Source: an uncultured Bacteroidia bacterium
GTDB lineage: Bacteria; Bacteroidota; Bacteroidia; Bacteroidales; UBA932
Reading direction: 5' to 3'
Length of the DNA stretch: 64,000 bases
Assembly: GCA_902801205.1 (NCBI GenBank)
Contig: CADCHE010000013.1
Coordinates: forward strand, 106,394 to 170,393
Part shown: piece by piece, positions 27,285 through 35,819 of the stretch
How positions within the stretch are numbered: the stretch's first letter is position 1
How the letters are laid out: every line of letters starts with the position of its first letter
Made by a program: the position numbers and the translations under genes
Notes under the pieces: model-generated
The model's input: the letters and a program-made list of their open reading frames with translations, nothing else
What the model was told of the DNA's origin: nothing
The model's database searches: none

Positions 27285-27893
27285 TTATTCGCCGAACAGG
27301 ATTTTCTTGGCCGCGGGACGGAGGTAGGCGCCGATCAGTTCCTTGAACGTCTCGTCCGTCAGGCTGATGAAGTAGGAACCGTCCTTCGGACCGATGTTGA
27401 ACCCGCCGCTGACCTGCTTGGAGAATTTCGCTTCGATGCCGCTGCCGACGGCCTTGGCCAGTTCTTCTTTGACGAAGGGCTCCAGCTTGTCCTGAAGCGC
27501 TGCAGGCAGGATGACGGAAAGGTCCTGGGGTTTCTCGGCATTGAATCCGGCGGCCACGCTGCGGAGGATCTCCTTGATGAAATCCGCGTCCGCCAGCGAG
27601 GCGGCGACCGGCGCGTCCACCATCTTGTGGAGCATCAGGTCTTCGATGTCTTTCTTGGTGGCCTGCAGGCTCTGCGCGGCAGCCATCTTCACATCGCCCT
27701 CCACTTTGGTCTTGAAATCTTTCGCTTCCTTCTGTGCCGCGTCCAGGATGGACTGCGCTTCTTTGCGGGCGGCGGAAAGGATTTCTTCCGCCTTTTCATT
27801 CGCCTTGGCGAGGATGGCTTCTCCTTCTTCCTTTCCCTTGGACAGCCCTTCCTTATAGAGCCGGTCCGTCAATTCCTGAAGTTTATTTTCCAT
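27285..27893 (-). CDS. ntpE: V/A-type ATPase subunit E
   Basis: Subunit E (202 residues) is the peripheral stalk protein. The N-terminal half is an Ala/Lys/Glu-rich coiled coil (about 1-85, with AARKEAQSILDAAQKEA), and the C-terminal half is the globular head-binding domain (GGFNIGPKDGSYFISLTDE). I start at 27893 (MENKLQEL); a longer frame runs back through the promoter. It is the first gene of the operon, with a strong promoter upstream. Confidence 0.92.
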   Translation of the reverse strand: MENKLQELTDRLYKEGLSKGKEEGEAILAKANEKAEEILSAARKEAQSILDAAQKEAKDFKTKVEGDVKMAAAQSLQATKKDIEDLMLHKMVDAPVAASLADADFIKEILRSVAAGFNAEKPQDLSVILPAALQDKLEPFVKEELAKAVGSGIEAKFSKQVSGGFNIGPKDGSYFISLTDETFKELIGAYLRPAAKKILFGE

Positions 27894-27922
27894 TATGAGA
27901 TGTGGTTGTTTTCTTAATCTTA

Positions 27923-27954
27923 CAAAGATACATAAAAGAATGAAGTCTCCCAAA
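27923..27954 (-). promoter_or_regulatory. Promoter of the V-type ATPase operon
   Basis: The minus strand has TTTG (27951-27954), a 20-base spacer and TATCTTTG (27923-27930), 30 bases before the subunit E start. It is back-to-back with the divergent promoter at 27958-27988. Confidence 0.85.
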
Positions 27955-27957
27955 CTT

Positions 27958-27988
27958 TTTGCTATCTCGCTGAAAAACCGTATCTTTC
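27958..27988 (+). promoter_or_regulatory. Promoter of the nucleoside hydrolase-like gene
   Basis: TTTG (27958-27961), a 19-base spacer and TATCTTTC (27981-27988, one mismatch at the last base) lie 22 bases before the start codon. The -33 boxes of the two divergent promoters are only 3 bases apart. Confidence 0.7.
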
Positions 27989-28009
27989 AGGTCGGAGAAG
28001 ATTATTTTT

Positions 28010-29029
28010 ATGAGAAAAAACGGAAGATTGTCCCGTCCGGCCATCCTCCTGGCCGGATTCCTGCTTTTCACAGGATGCGCCTGCCTGAACCGCGTTCCCT
28101 CCGCGGGGCTGACGCCGGAGGAAATCCTGGAGGATCTGCGTGCCCCCCGCGTGAAGGATGTCGTCATCGACAGCGACACGTTCAACGAGATGGATGACCA
28201 GTATGCCATCGCCTATGCCCTGGCCTCGGAAAAGATGCGTGTCCTGGCGCTGCACGCCGCACCGTTCTATGACGAATACAACGATCGCAGCCACAGTGTC
28301 GCCGAAGGTATGGAGCTGAGTTACAAGGAGATCGGGCGGGTGCTGGAAATCACCGGAAATGCGGGGAAGTATCCGGTCTTCAAGGGGGCGACCCGCAGCG
28401 TCACCGAAGATCCGGACGGCTTCGATCCGGAGAACCCCGCAGCCCGCAATCTCGTCCGCATCGCCCGCAAGGCGAAGCAGCCCGTGTATGTCCTCTGCCT
28501 GGGCATGATCACGAACGTGGCGGCGGCCCTGATGCTGGACCCGTCGATCAAGGAGAAGATCGTGGTCGTTTGGCTGGGAACCAATTGCTTCAGCAACGGC
28601 AGCCTGAGCGAATTCAACCTCCGCGGCGACTATCGGGCGGGCCAGCTGGTCATGAATTCCGGTGTGCCGCTGGTCGTCCTGCCCGCCAGCGGGAAAACGG
28701 GTGAAGGCACCCAGATGCTGTCCGTCGACCAGGAAGACGTGAAGGCCATCCGGGGGAACGGGCGTTCCGCCGTCTTCTTCCGCTCTGAACTGCCGCACGA
28801 TTATCACCGCACCCAGGGCAACTGGTGGCATATCCTGTGGGACATCGCGGCGCCGGGCCTCATTGCCCATCCCGAGTTTTTCAACCTGCGGGTGATTCCC
28901 GCTCCCGTTCTGACGGACGACTGGCAGTTCGCCTTCGACAGTTCCCGCCACCGGATCGTCTGGATGGATTCCCTCGATCCCGACGGCGTCCGTGCCGACC
29001 TCTTCCGATGCATCTCGCTGCTGCCCTGA
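28010..29029 (+). CDS. Inosine/uridine-preferring nucleoside hydrolase-like lipoprotein
   Basis: This 339-residue protein has a lipobox (LLFTGC, Cys about 23). The core is a nucleoside hydrolase fold with an altered calcium-binding motif: DSDTFNEMDDQ replaces the usual DTDxGxDD but keeps three acidic residues. LCLGMITNVAAAL and IVVVWLGTN match later conserved segments. It probably cleaves N-ribosidic bonds or acts on a related sugar outside the cytoplasm; the substrate is unknown. It is transcribed alone, divergent from the ATPase operon and convergent with the Gfo/Idh gene. Confidence 0.82.
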   Translation: MRKNGRLSRPAILLAGFLLFTGCACLNRVPSAGLTPEEILEDLRAPRVKDVVIDSDTFNEMDDQYAIAYALASEKMRVLALHAAPFYDEYNDRSHSVAEGMELSYKEIGRVLEITGNAGKYPVFKGATRSVTEDPDGFDPENPAARNLVRIARKAKQPVYVLCLGMITNVAAALMLDPSIKEKIVVVWLGTNCFSNGSLSEFNLRGDYRAGQLVMNSGVPLVVLPASGKTGEGTQMLSVDQEDVKAIRGNGRSAVFFRSELPHDYHRTQGNWWHILWDIAAPGLIAHPEFFNLRVIPAPVLTDDWQFAFDSSRHRIVWMDSLDPDGVRADLFRCISLLP

Positions 29030-29052
29030 CGCGCCTTTCAGCCCCCTAGGTA

Positions 29053-29130
29053 CCCCAGGCCCCTTTGAAAACCCATTCGCCCGGATAGGGATGCGCGGAG
29101 CGCAAGTTGGGTTTTCAAAGGGGCCTGGGG
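29053..29130. repeat. 23-bp perfect inverted repeat at the head of the repeat array
   Basis: The 23 bases at 29053-29075 are exactly complementary to 29108-29130, around a 32-base spacer. The right arm is part of the first 55-bp repeat unit, so the left arm is an inverted piece of the unit. As RNA it would form a very stable hairpin and may end transcription of the gene upstream. Confidence 0.85.
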
Positions 29131-29355
29131 GACTGCCGGATAGGGATGCGCGGAGCGCAAGTTGGGTTTTCAAAGGAGCCTGGGGGACTGCCGGACAGGG
29201 ATGCGCGGAGCGCAAGTTGGGTTTTCAAAGGGGCCTGGGGGACTGCCGGACAGGGATGCGCGACGCGCAAGCTGGGTTTTCAAAGGGGCCTGGGGGACTG
29301 CCGGACAGGGATGCGCGGAGCGCAAGCTGGGTTTCCAAAGGGGCCGGGGGGCCGG
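29086..29355. repeat. Tandem array of five 55-bp units
   Basis: Units begin at 29086, 29141, 29196, 29251 and 29306, an exact 55-base period. Each holds AGGGATGCGCGGAGCGCAAG, a TGGGTTTTCAAAGGGGCCTG segment and GGGGGACTGCCGGA. Copies differ at a few sites: GATAGG/GACAGG, AAAGGAG/AAAGGGG, GCGGAGCGC/GCGACGCGC, AAGTTGG/AAGCTGG. Because 55 is not a multiple of three, open frames across it are artefacts. It fills the gap between two convergent genes. Confidence 0.9.
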
Positions 29356-29366
29356 AAAGAAGGCTG

Positions 29367-30656
29367 CTAATCCAGCTTCCAGGGTTTCCGGTAAGCCGGG
29401 GTAAGGAGCCGGTCCGCCTCCTTGCAGCCGGTCCGCTTCCGTACGTCGTCGTACGTGATGGCCTTGCCCGTGCGGGCGGAAATGTTCCCCAGGTGTGCAT
29501 AGGTGGCGCAGAGCGCTCCGTTCTCGATGGGACACGCCGTCTGTCCGCGGTCCCTCATCCGCAGGAAGAAGTCCGCCAGATGGTCACGGTGGTCCATGTA
29601 GTCCGGCAGGCATTGGACCGGCTCGACGCGGTCCTTGTACGGAATGACCTCCCAGTTTTCCCGGTTGGCCACCAGGCTGCCGTTCGCCCCGACGAATTCC
29701 ACGCCGTAGTTGCGTCCGTAAGGGCCCGATTCGACGGTGACATTGTCCCAGTTGATGATGAAGTCGTCGAACGTGTAAACGACCGACATCGTGTCGAACG
29801 TCTCGGCGATGTCCTCCGGATTCTGGTGGTTGCCGCCCGAGCCCATCACCTGGTTCGGCATGCCCTTGACATCCATGCCCCAGAGCGCCATGTCGAGCAG
29901 GTGCACGCCCCAGTCCGTGATCAGGCCGCCGCCGTAGTCCCAGAACATCCGCCAGCTTCCGTGGAGCCGCTTGGGGTTGTACGGCCGCATCGCCGCGGGA
30001 CCGAGCCACATGTCGTAGTCCAGCCACTCCGGTGCGGGCTGGTCGGGGACCGCGCCGAGGATGCATGCGTACGAGAAGTTCGCCCAGATGTTGACCTTCG
30101 CGATCCGGCCCAGTTTCCCGCTGTCCAGATAGCGTTTCATCTCATGCCAGTGGTTGCCGCTCCGCTGCTGCTGCCCGACTTGGACGACCCGGCCGTATTT
30201 GCGGGCCGCGGCCACCATCCGTTCGCATTCCGCGATCGAGTTCGCGACGGGTTTCTCGACATAGACATCCTTCCCCGCTGCGCAGGCATCCACCATCTGC
30301 CGGCAGTGCCAATGGTCCGGCGTGGCGATGATGACGGCATCCAAGTCGTTGCGTTCCAGGAGTTTCCGGTAATCGCTGTACAGGTCGGCACGTTTCCCCG
30401 TGCGTTTTTCCAGGTCGGCGGCCCGGCTTTCCAGTACATGGGCATCCACGTCACAGAGGGCGACGCATTCCACCTCCGGCACGAGCAGGGCGTCGCTCAG
30501 GTCCACCCAGCCCATGCTGCGGCAGCCGATGAGCCCGATCCGGATGCGGTCGTTCGCTCCGGTCCTGCGTGCGTGAAGGGATGATACAAGAAGCGGTGAA
30601 ACCGCTCCGGCGGCGGCCAGTGCGCCGGCCTTTCTGAGAAATTCCAGTCGGTTCAT
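29367..30656 (-). CDS. Gfo/Idh/MocA-family oxidoreductase
   Basis: This is a 429-residue NAD(P)-dependent dehydrogenase-like protein with an N-terminal leader (FLRKAGALAAAGAVSP) of the Tat-like kind seen in exported members, though without a twin arginine. The Rossmann motif is IGLIGCRSMG (about 40-50), ATPDHWHCRQM follows, and the EKP motif VYVEKPVAN is present. The C-terminal domain has NHWHEMKRY, WDYGGGLITDWGVHLLDMALWG and NYGVEFVGANGSL. Members oxidise sugars or, as in GH109, use NAD+ for glycoside cleavage. I start at 30656 (MNRLEFL). It is a single-gene unit. Confidence 0.88.
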   Translation of the reverse strand: MNRLEFLRKAGALAAAGAVSPLLVSSLHARRTGANDRIRIGLIGCRSMGWVDLSDALLVPEVECVALCDVDAHVLESRAADLEKRTGKRADLYSDYRKLLERNDLDAVIIATPDHWHCRQMVDACAAGKDVYVEKPVANSIAECERMVAAARKYGRVVQVGQQQRSGNHWHEMKRYLDSGKLGRIAKVNIWANFSYACILGAVPDQPAPEWLDYDMWLGPAAMRPYNPKRLHGSWRMFWDYGGGLITDWGVHLLDMALWGMDVKGMPNQVMGSGGNHQNPEDIAETFDTMSVVYTFDDFIINWDNVTVESGPYGRNYGVEFVGANGSLVANRENWEVIPYKDRVEPVQCLPDYMDHRDHLADFFLRMRDRGQTACPIENGALCATYAHLGNISARTGKAITYDDVRKRTGCKEADRLLTPAYRKPWKLD

Positions 30657-30717
30657 TTTTAGGGGGTTTTGTGGCTTCGGCCTGCAAGATAGCAAACTCC
30701 GGCCACAAAAGCAACCC

Positions 30718-31860
30718 CTAGCCCAGGAACCCGAGGAGGATGCCGGCCGCGACGGCCGAGCCGATGACGCCGGCTACGTTCGGACCCATCGCATGCATGA
30801 GCAGGTGGTTGGAAGGGTCGAATTCCCGGCCGACCACTTCACTGACCCGTGCGCTGTCCGGAACGGCGGATACGCCGGCATTGCCGATCAGCGGGTTGAT
30901 CTTCCGGTTCCCCTTCAGGAAGAGGTTCCAGAATTTCACGAAGAGCACGCCGCTGGTCGTCGCGATGACGAAGGACAGCAGGCCCAGTCCGAAGATCTTG
31001 ATCGAAGTCGCGCTGAGGAACTTGTCCGCCTGCGTGGAGGCGCCCACCGTCAGGCCGATCAGCGTCGTGACCACGTCGATCAGCGGTCCTCTCGCCGTTT
31101 CTGCAAGACGGCGCGTCACGCCGCTCTCTTTCAGCAGGTTGCCGAAGAAGAGCATGCCCAGCAGCGGCAGGCCGGAAGGGACGATGAATGCGGTGAGGAG
31201 GAATCCCACGACCGGGAAGATGATCTTTTCCTTCTGGCTGACGGCGCGCGGGGCAGGCATCCGGATCAGCCGCTCCTTCTTGGTGGTGAGGGCGAGCATG
31301 ATCGGGCGCTGGATGACCGGCACCAGGGCCATGTAGGAGTAGGCACTCACTGCGATGGCACCCATCAGGTCCGGTGCCAGCTGGGAAGAGAGGAAGATGG
31401 CCGTCGGGCCGTCTGCTCCGCCGATGATGCCGATGGCACCTGCCTGGTTCGGATCGAAGCCCAGCAGCAATGCCAGCAGGTAGGCGCCGAAGATGCCCAC
31501 CTGCGCGGCCGCGCCGATCAGCAGCAGGCGCGGCTGGGAGATCAAGGCGGAGAAGTCCGTCATCGCGCCGATGCCCAGGAAGATCAGCGGGGGATACCAC
31601 CCCTGCTTGACACCCTGGTACAGCGTGTTGAGGACGGAGCCGTCTTCGTAGATTCCGATGTTGAGCCCCGGGAACATCGGGATGTTGCCGATGATCATGC
31701 CGAAGCCGATGGGGACCAGCAGCAGCGGCTCCCATTCCTTCCAGATGGCGATCGTGATGAAGATGATGCCGATCAGGATCATCACCAGGTTCTGCCAGGA
31801 GGCGTTCGCGAACCCCGTGAAGTTCCAGAATTGCACCAAGCTGTCGATAATCGTCTCCAT
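30718..31860 (-). CDS. mmdB: Na+-pumping decarboxylase beta subunit
   Basis: This 380-residue polytopic membrane subunit couples decarboxylation of carboxybiotin to Na+ export. The conserved GGADGPTAIF segment carries the aspartate needed for Na+ transport. ATTSGVLFVKFWN, NPLIGNAGVSAVPDSARV and NHLLMHAMGPNVAGVIGSA also match family blocks. It is the last gene of the mmdA-oadG-mmdC-mmdB operon (10-base gap), so the complex is best read as methylmalonyl-CoA decarboxylase. Confidence 0.94.
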   Translation of the reverse strand: METIIDSLVQFWNFTGFANASWQNLVMILIGIIFITIAIWKEWEPLLLVPIGFGMIIGNIPMFPGLNIGIYEDGSVLNTLYQGVKQGWYPPLIFLGIGAMTDFSALISQPRLLLIGAAAQVGIFGAYLLALLLGFDPNQAGAIGIIGGADGPTAIFLSSQLAPDLMGAIAVSAYSYMALVPVIQRPIMLALTTKKERLIRMPAPRAVSQKEKIIFPVVGFLLTAFIVPSGLPLLGMLFFGNLLKESGVTRRLAETARGPLIDVVTTLIGLTVGASTQADKFLSATSIKIFGLGLLSFVIATTSGVLFVKFWNLFLKGNRKINPLIGNAGVSAVPDSARVSEVVGREFDPSNHLLMHAMGPNVAGVIGSAVAAGILLGFLG

Positions 31861-31870
31861 GCCGCCTTCC

Positions 31871-32323
31871 TTATGCGATCTTCATGATTTCGTCGCCCTC
31901 CTGCAGGGAATCGCCTTTGGCGACGCGGATGGACGTTACGACACCGTCTGCGGGGGCCGCAATCTCGTTCTCCATCTTCATCGCCTCGAGCACGGCGACC
32001 TTCTGGCCGGCTTTCACCGCCTGGCCTTCCTTGACGGAAATCTCGATGATGACGCCCGGAAGGGGGGAAGTGACGCTCTTGCCTTCACCGGCAGGCTTTG
32101 CGGCCGGGGCGGGTGCAGCAGCCTGTGCGGCAGGCGTCGCGGCTGCGACGGGGGCGGCTGCGACGGGGGCGGCTGCGACGGGGGCGGCAGGGGCCGCGGG
32201 CGCATTCTCCATTTCTACCTGGTATGATACGCCGTTGACCGTCACGTCGGCCGTCTTGCCTTCGATCTTTCCGATTTCGACTTCGTAGTCGTTTCCACCG
32301 ATCTTGAATTTGTACGTTTTCAT
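31871..32323 (-). CDS. mmdC: Biotin carboxyl carrier subunit of methylmalonyl-CoA decarboxylase
   Basis: This 150-residue carrier moves CO2 as carboxybiotin between the transferase and the membrane subunit. An N-terminal beta region (1-45) is joined by a flexible Ala/Pro linker (about 46-80, with AAAPVAAAPVAAA repeats) to a biotinyl domain. The biotinylated lysine is in EAMKMENE, about residue 116. The linker is encoded by a short repeat near 32150-32190. Confidence 0.95.
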   Translation of the reverse strand: MKTYKFKIGGNDYEVEIGKIEGKTADVTVNGVSYQVEMENAPAAPAAPVAAAPVAAAPVAAATPAAQAAAPAPAAKPAGEGKSVTSPLPGVIIEISVKEGQAVKAGQKVAVLEAMKMENEIAAPADGVVTSIRVAKGDSLQEGDEIMKIA

Positions 32324-32336
32324 ATCTTGTATTCTT

Positions 32337-33260
32337 TTATTTCTTTGGCAATTGTCTGAAATTCAATACTTTGTTATTCCATCCCGAAGCGGCGTGGCGG
32401 ATCGTCAGCCGGTAGGTCTCCGTGTCGTGACAGGCAGAGGCCAGATACTGGTGCAGGGCCAGCGCGATGGCGGCGTAGGTCTCTCCGCCCAGTTCCTGGT
32501 CCAGCGCCATGGCAATGGCCGTGGCCACTTCGGGGCTCGGTGCACCGGCGGCCTTGCGACGTTTCTTCTTTCCGCCGCCGTCGAGCATCCGCTGGCTCGT
32601 TTTGCCGATCCAGCCGAACACGAAGGCGAGGATGGTGAGGGAGAGGAAGACGGTCGACACCGAGATCAGTACCAGGACGAGGCCGGTCGGGTCTTTCTCC
32701 TTCATGATCTGGCTCTTGGTCTTCGCGTCTACGTCACCGTTGTAGGCCCCCGGCGTGGGAACGGCGTTCTCCTTGACCTGGAAGTCCATCGCCTTGATGC
32801 CGACAGGAACCTTCATGACGGATTTGTCGGCCTCCAGGTTCGCGGGGATCTCCAGGCAGTCGATGACCGTCCGGCCGTCGTTGCTGACCAGGTAGACCGT
32901 CGTGCCCCGGCGGAGCTTGAAATTGGTGTAGTACGTCCCCTTCGATGCGTCGCCGCCAGCGTAGAAGACCACGCTCTGGCGCGGCCCCACCGCCGTGGAA
33001 CGGTCCGTGGAGGGGATATGGTATTTCTTCAGGTCCGCAGGATCGTCGGACAGGTAGCAGCCGGCGAAGCGGACCGTTCCGTTCGAGTTGTTGAACACCT
33101 CGATCCAGCCGTTCCGCTCCCCGTAGTCGTCCGTGAGTCCCTTCGTGTTCTCGACCAGGATCTCGCTGATCCGCAGGTCGGTCGGGTTCTGGGCCCGGAG
33201 CGGGAGTGCGGCCGTCGCGGCGAGCAGGAGGGCGGCGAGTATAAGTCGGTTCCTCTTCAT
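32337..33260 (-). CDS. Lamin-tail domain fused to OadG-type gamma subunit
   Basis: This 307-residue protein has an N-terminal signal peptide (ends near LPLRAQ), then a periplasmic lamin-tail (LTD) domain (about 25-170; ISEILVENT, WIEVFNNSNGTVRFAGCYLSDD, PTPGAYN). One transmembrane helix (about 192-218) is followed by a cytoplasmic OadG-like tail (RKAAGAPSPEVATAIAMAL, LALHQYL). OadG subunits hold the decarboxylase complex together. The fusion adds a periplasmic domain whose partner is unknown. It sits one base after mmdA and 13 bases before mmdC. Confidence 0.85.
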   Translation of the reverse strand: MKRNRLILAALLLAATAALPLRAQNPTDLRISEILVENTKGLTDDYGERNGWIEVFNNSNGTVRFAGCYLSDDPADLKKYHIPSTDRSTAVGPRQSVVFYAGGDASKGTYYTNFKLRRGTTVYLVSNDGRTVIDCLEIPANLEADKSVMKVPVGIKAMDFQVKENAVPTPGAYNGDVDAKTKSQIMKEKDPTGLVLVLISVSTVFLSLTILAFVFGWIGKTSQRMLDGGGKKKRRKAAGAPSPEVATAIAMALDQELGGETYAAIALALHQYLASACHDTETYRLTIRHAASGWNNKVLNFRQLPKK

Positions 33261-33261
33261 A

Positions 33262-34824
33262 CTACAGCGGCAGGTTGTCGTGTTTCTTGGCGGGGACCGT
33301 CTGCCGTTTTCCGGCGAGGAACTCCAGGGCGCGGATGATGCGCCAGCGGGTGTTGCGCGGTTCGATCACATCGTCCACATAGCCCTTCTGCGCGGCCTGG
33401 TAGGGGTTGTTGAACAGTTCCTCGTATTCGGCCTTCTTCTGCGCGCGGATCCCTTCCTGGGCGGCAGGGTCTTCCACGGCCTTGATGTCCTTGGCGTAGA
33501 GCACGTTGACGGCGCCGTCGGCACCCATCACGGCAATCTGGGCGGACGGCCAGGCGTAGACGAGGTCGGCGCGCAGGTGCTTGCTGCTCATGACGATGTA
33601 CGATCCGCCGTAGCTCTTGCGGAGTTCCACCGTCACCTTCGGCACCGTGGCTTCTCCGTAGGCGTACAGGAGCTTCGCGCCGTTGGTGATCACGGCGCCG
33701 TATTCCTGCTGTGTGCCCGGCAGGAAGCCCGGCACGTCCACCAGCGAGACCAGCGGGATGTTGAAGGCGTCGCAGAACCGGACGAAACGGGCGGCCTTGC
33801 GGGATGAGTTGATGTCCAGCACGCCCGCCAGCACCTTCGGCTGGTTGGCGACGATGCCGACGCTGCGTCCGCCCATGTGGGCGAATCCGATGATGATGTT
33901 CTTCGCGAATTCCTTGTGGATCTCGAGGAAGTCGCCGTCATCCACGATGCTGCGGATGACCTGGTACATGTCGTATGCCTGGTTCGGGTTGTCGGGGATG
34001 ATCTCGTTCAGTGCGTCGTCCACCCGTGCCGCCGGATCGGCGGTTTCGCGGCGGGGAGCCTCCTCCAGGTTGTTCTGGGGCAGGAACCCGAGCAGCCGGC
34101 GGATGGTCCGGATGCCTTCTTCTTCATTTTCGGCAGCGAAATGCGTCACGCCGCTCTTGCTGGCATGCACGCTCGCACCGCCCAGTTCCTCCTGCGTCAC
34201 GTTCTCGCCCAGCACGCTCTTGACCACGGCGGGGCCCGTCAGGAACATGTAGGAGGTGTTCTTGACCATGACGGTGAAGTCCGTCAGGGCGGGGGAGTAG
34301 ACCGCGCCGCCGGCGCAGGGACCGAAGATGCCGGAGATCTGCGGAACCACGCCCGAAGCGAGGATGTTCCGTTCGAAGATCTCTCCGTAGCCGGCGAGGG
34401 CGTCCACCCCTTCCTGGATGCGTGCGCCGCCCGAATCGTTCAGGCAGATGAACGGGGCGCCGGTGCGGACGGCCAGGTCCATCACCTTGCAGATCTTCTC
34501 GGCCATCGTCTTGGACAGCGATCCGCCGGAGACGGTGAAGTCCTGCGCAGCCACATAGACCGGACGGCCGTCGATCGTGCCGGAACCCGTCACGACGCCG
34601 TCGCCGTCGAAATGCTGCTTCTCCATTCCGAAGTTCGTGCAGCGGTGCTGGACGAACATGTCATATTCTTCGAAACTGCCTTCGTCAAGGAGCAGGGCGA
34701 GCCGCTCGCGGGCAGTCATCTTTCCTTTCTGATGCTGGGCATCGATCCGTTTCTGGCCTCCGCCCAGGCGGGCGGCTTCACGTCGGGCGACCAGTTTTTC
34801 GATGTTTTCCTGTTGGATGCTCAT
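33262..34824 (-). CDS. mmdA: Methylmalonyl-CoA decarboxylase carboxyltransferase subunit
   Basis: This 520-residue carboxyltransferase moves CO2 from methylmalonyl-CoA to biotin. Typical segments: [20 protein letters not shown], the oxyanion-hole region [42 protein letters not shown] and [13 protein letters not shown]. The same fold occurs in propionyl-CoA carboxylase. The linked Na+-pump beta, OadG and biotin subunits make the decarboxylase reading better. It is the first gene of the operon with a strong promoter. The pathway is succinate to propionate fermentation. Confidence 0.93.
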   Translation of the reverse strand: MSIQQENIEKLVARREAARLGGGQKRIDAQHQKGKMTARERLALLLDEGSFEEYDMFVQHRCTNFGMEKQHFDGDGVVTGSGTIDGRPVYVAAQDFTVSGGSLSKTMAEKICKVMDLAVRTGAPFICLNDSGGARIQEGVDALAGYGEIFERNILASGVVPQISGIFGPCAGGAVYSPALTDFTVMVKNTSYMFLTGPAVVKSVLGENVTQEELGGASVHASKSGVTHFAAENEEEGIRTIRRLLGFLPQNNLEEAPRRETADPAARVDDALNEIIPDNPNQAYDMYQVIRSIVDDGDFLEIHKEFAKNIIIGFAHMGGRSVGIVANQPKVLAGVLDINSSRKAARFVRFCDAFNIPLVSLVDVPGFLPGTQQEYGAVITNGAKLLYAYGEATVPKVTVELRKSYGGSYIVMSSKHLRADLVYAWPSAQIAVMGADGAVNVLYAKDIKAVEDPAAQEGIRAQKKAEYEELFNNPYQAAQKGYVDDVIEPRNTRWRIIRALEFLAGKRQTVPAKKHDNLPL

Positions 34825-34860
34825 ATTGTTTCTTAATCAATTTCCGTTATACGGGGAGGG

Positions 34861-34891
34861 CAAAGATACGCAGATTCCGCGGGATTGCAAA
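34861..34891 (-). promoter_or_regulatory. Promoter of the methylmalonyl-CoA decarboxylase operon
   Basis: The minus strand has TTTG (34888-34891), a 19-base spacer and TATCTTTG (34861-34868), a perfect -33/-7 match, 37 bases before the mmdA start. Between it and the yebC terminator (34892-34999) I see nothing further. Confidence 0.85.
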
Positions 34892-34999
34892 CTTTGCCGG
34901 ACCGCTTTCCGCAAGACGCGCTCCGGTGGGACGAAAACCCTGCCGGTGGGGTGAATCCCCGTTTCCGGCAAGAGCCCGGTGGAAACGGTGGAGAAAACG

Positions 35000-35027
35000 G
35001 ACGACCCCCTTGAAGAAGGGGGTCGTC
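35000..35027 (-). terminator. Terminator of the TPR-yebC operon
   Basis: A perfect 12-bp stem (GACGACCCCCTT and its complement) closes a four-base loop (35012-35015). The minus-strand tail is CGTTTTCT. It lies 33 bases after the yebC stop. Confidence 0.8.
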
Positions 35028-35059
35028 AACCGTAAACTACATGTTTTCAGGTTTTTGCA

Positions 35060-35818
35060 TTACTCTTCGGCGGGCTTCATCGTAGTGTAGACGTTCGTAA
35101 CGTCGTCGTCATCTTCCAGCAGGCCGGTGAGTTTCTCCAGCGTCTCGCGCTGCTCTGGCGTCACCTCTTTCAGCTCGACGTTCGGGATCCGTTCGAAACC
35201 ACCGGAGATCAGTTCGAAACCGTTGTCTTCGATGTATTTCTGGATCTGCCCGTAGGATTCGTAGGCGCCATAGACGACAATCTCCTTGGTGATGTTTTCG
35301 TCGGCGTCCTCGACTTCCTCCTCGAACACCTCGTCGACACCATAGTCGATCAGTTCGAGCTCCAGTTCTTCCAGGTCGACCGGCTTGGCAGGATCCTCCT
35401 TCAGGCGGAACTTGCACTTGTGGTCGAACATGAAACTGACGCTGCCGCTGGTGCCGAGGCTGCCGCCGCACTTGGTGAAATAGCTGCGGACATTCGCCAC
35501 CGTACGGGTGTTGTTGTCCGTGGCGGCTTCCACGAGGAAGGCGATGCCGTGCGGGCCGTAACCTTCGTAAACCAGTTCCTTGAAGTCTCCCTGGTCCTTG
35601 TCGAAGGCGCGCTTGATGGCACGTTCGACATTCTCCTTCGGCATGTTCTCGCTCCGGGCCTCGGCCACAAGGGCGCGCAGGCGGGGGTTGCCGACCACGT
35701 CGGGACCGCCCTGCTTGACGGCGACGGTGATTTCCTTGCCGATGCGGGTGAACGTCTTGGCCATGTGGCCCCAACGCTTGAATTTCCTTTCCTTACGGAA
35801 TTCGAACGCTCTTCCCAT
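35060..35818 (-). CDS. yebC: YebC/TACO1-family protein
   Basis: This 252-residue member of the YebC/PmpR family, in bacteria linked to transcription regulation and to translation of difficult sequences such as polyproline. The conserved start is GRAFEFRKERKFKRWGHM with FTRIGKEITVAVKQGG. NPRLRALVAEARSENMP, YEGYGPHGIAFLVEA and CGGSLGTSGSVSFMF are also present. The C-terminus is acidic. It follows the TPR gene after one base, in one operon. Confidence 0.95.
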   Translation of the reverse strand: MGRAFEFRKERKFKRWGHMAKTFTRIGKEITVAVKQGGPDVVGNPRLRALVAEARSENMPKENVERAIKRAFDKDQGDFKELVYEGYGPHGIAFLVEAATDNNTRTVANVRSYFTKCGGSLGTSGSVSFMFDHKCKFRLKEDPAKPVDLEELELELIDYGVDEVFEEEVEDADENITKEIVVYGAYESYGQIQKYIEDNGFELISGGFERIPNVELKEVTPEQRETLEKLTGLLEDDDDVTNVYTTMKPAEE

Positions 35819-35819
35819 A

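Noticed and set aside
29086-29355. CRISPR array
   Set aside because: The units are directly adjacent with a constant 55-base period and no unique spacers. No cas genes are near.
28992-30584. 530-codon plus-strand frame starting in the 55-bp repeats
   Set aside because: The first part is repeat DNA read in rotating frames and the rest is antisense to the Gfo/Idh gene.
33262-34824. Propionyl-CoA carboxylase beta subunit as sole function
   Set aside because: No biotin carboxylase gene is nearby, and the operon supplies a Na+-pump beta subunit, an OadG-type subunit and a separate biotin carrier.
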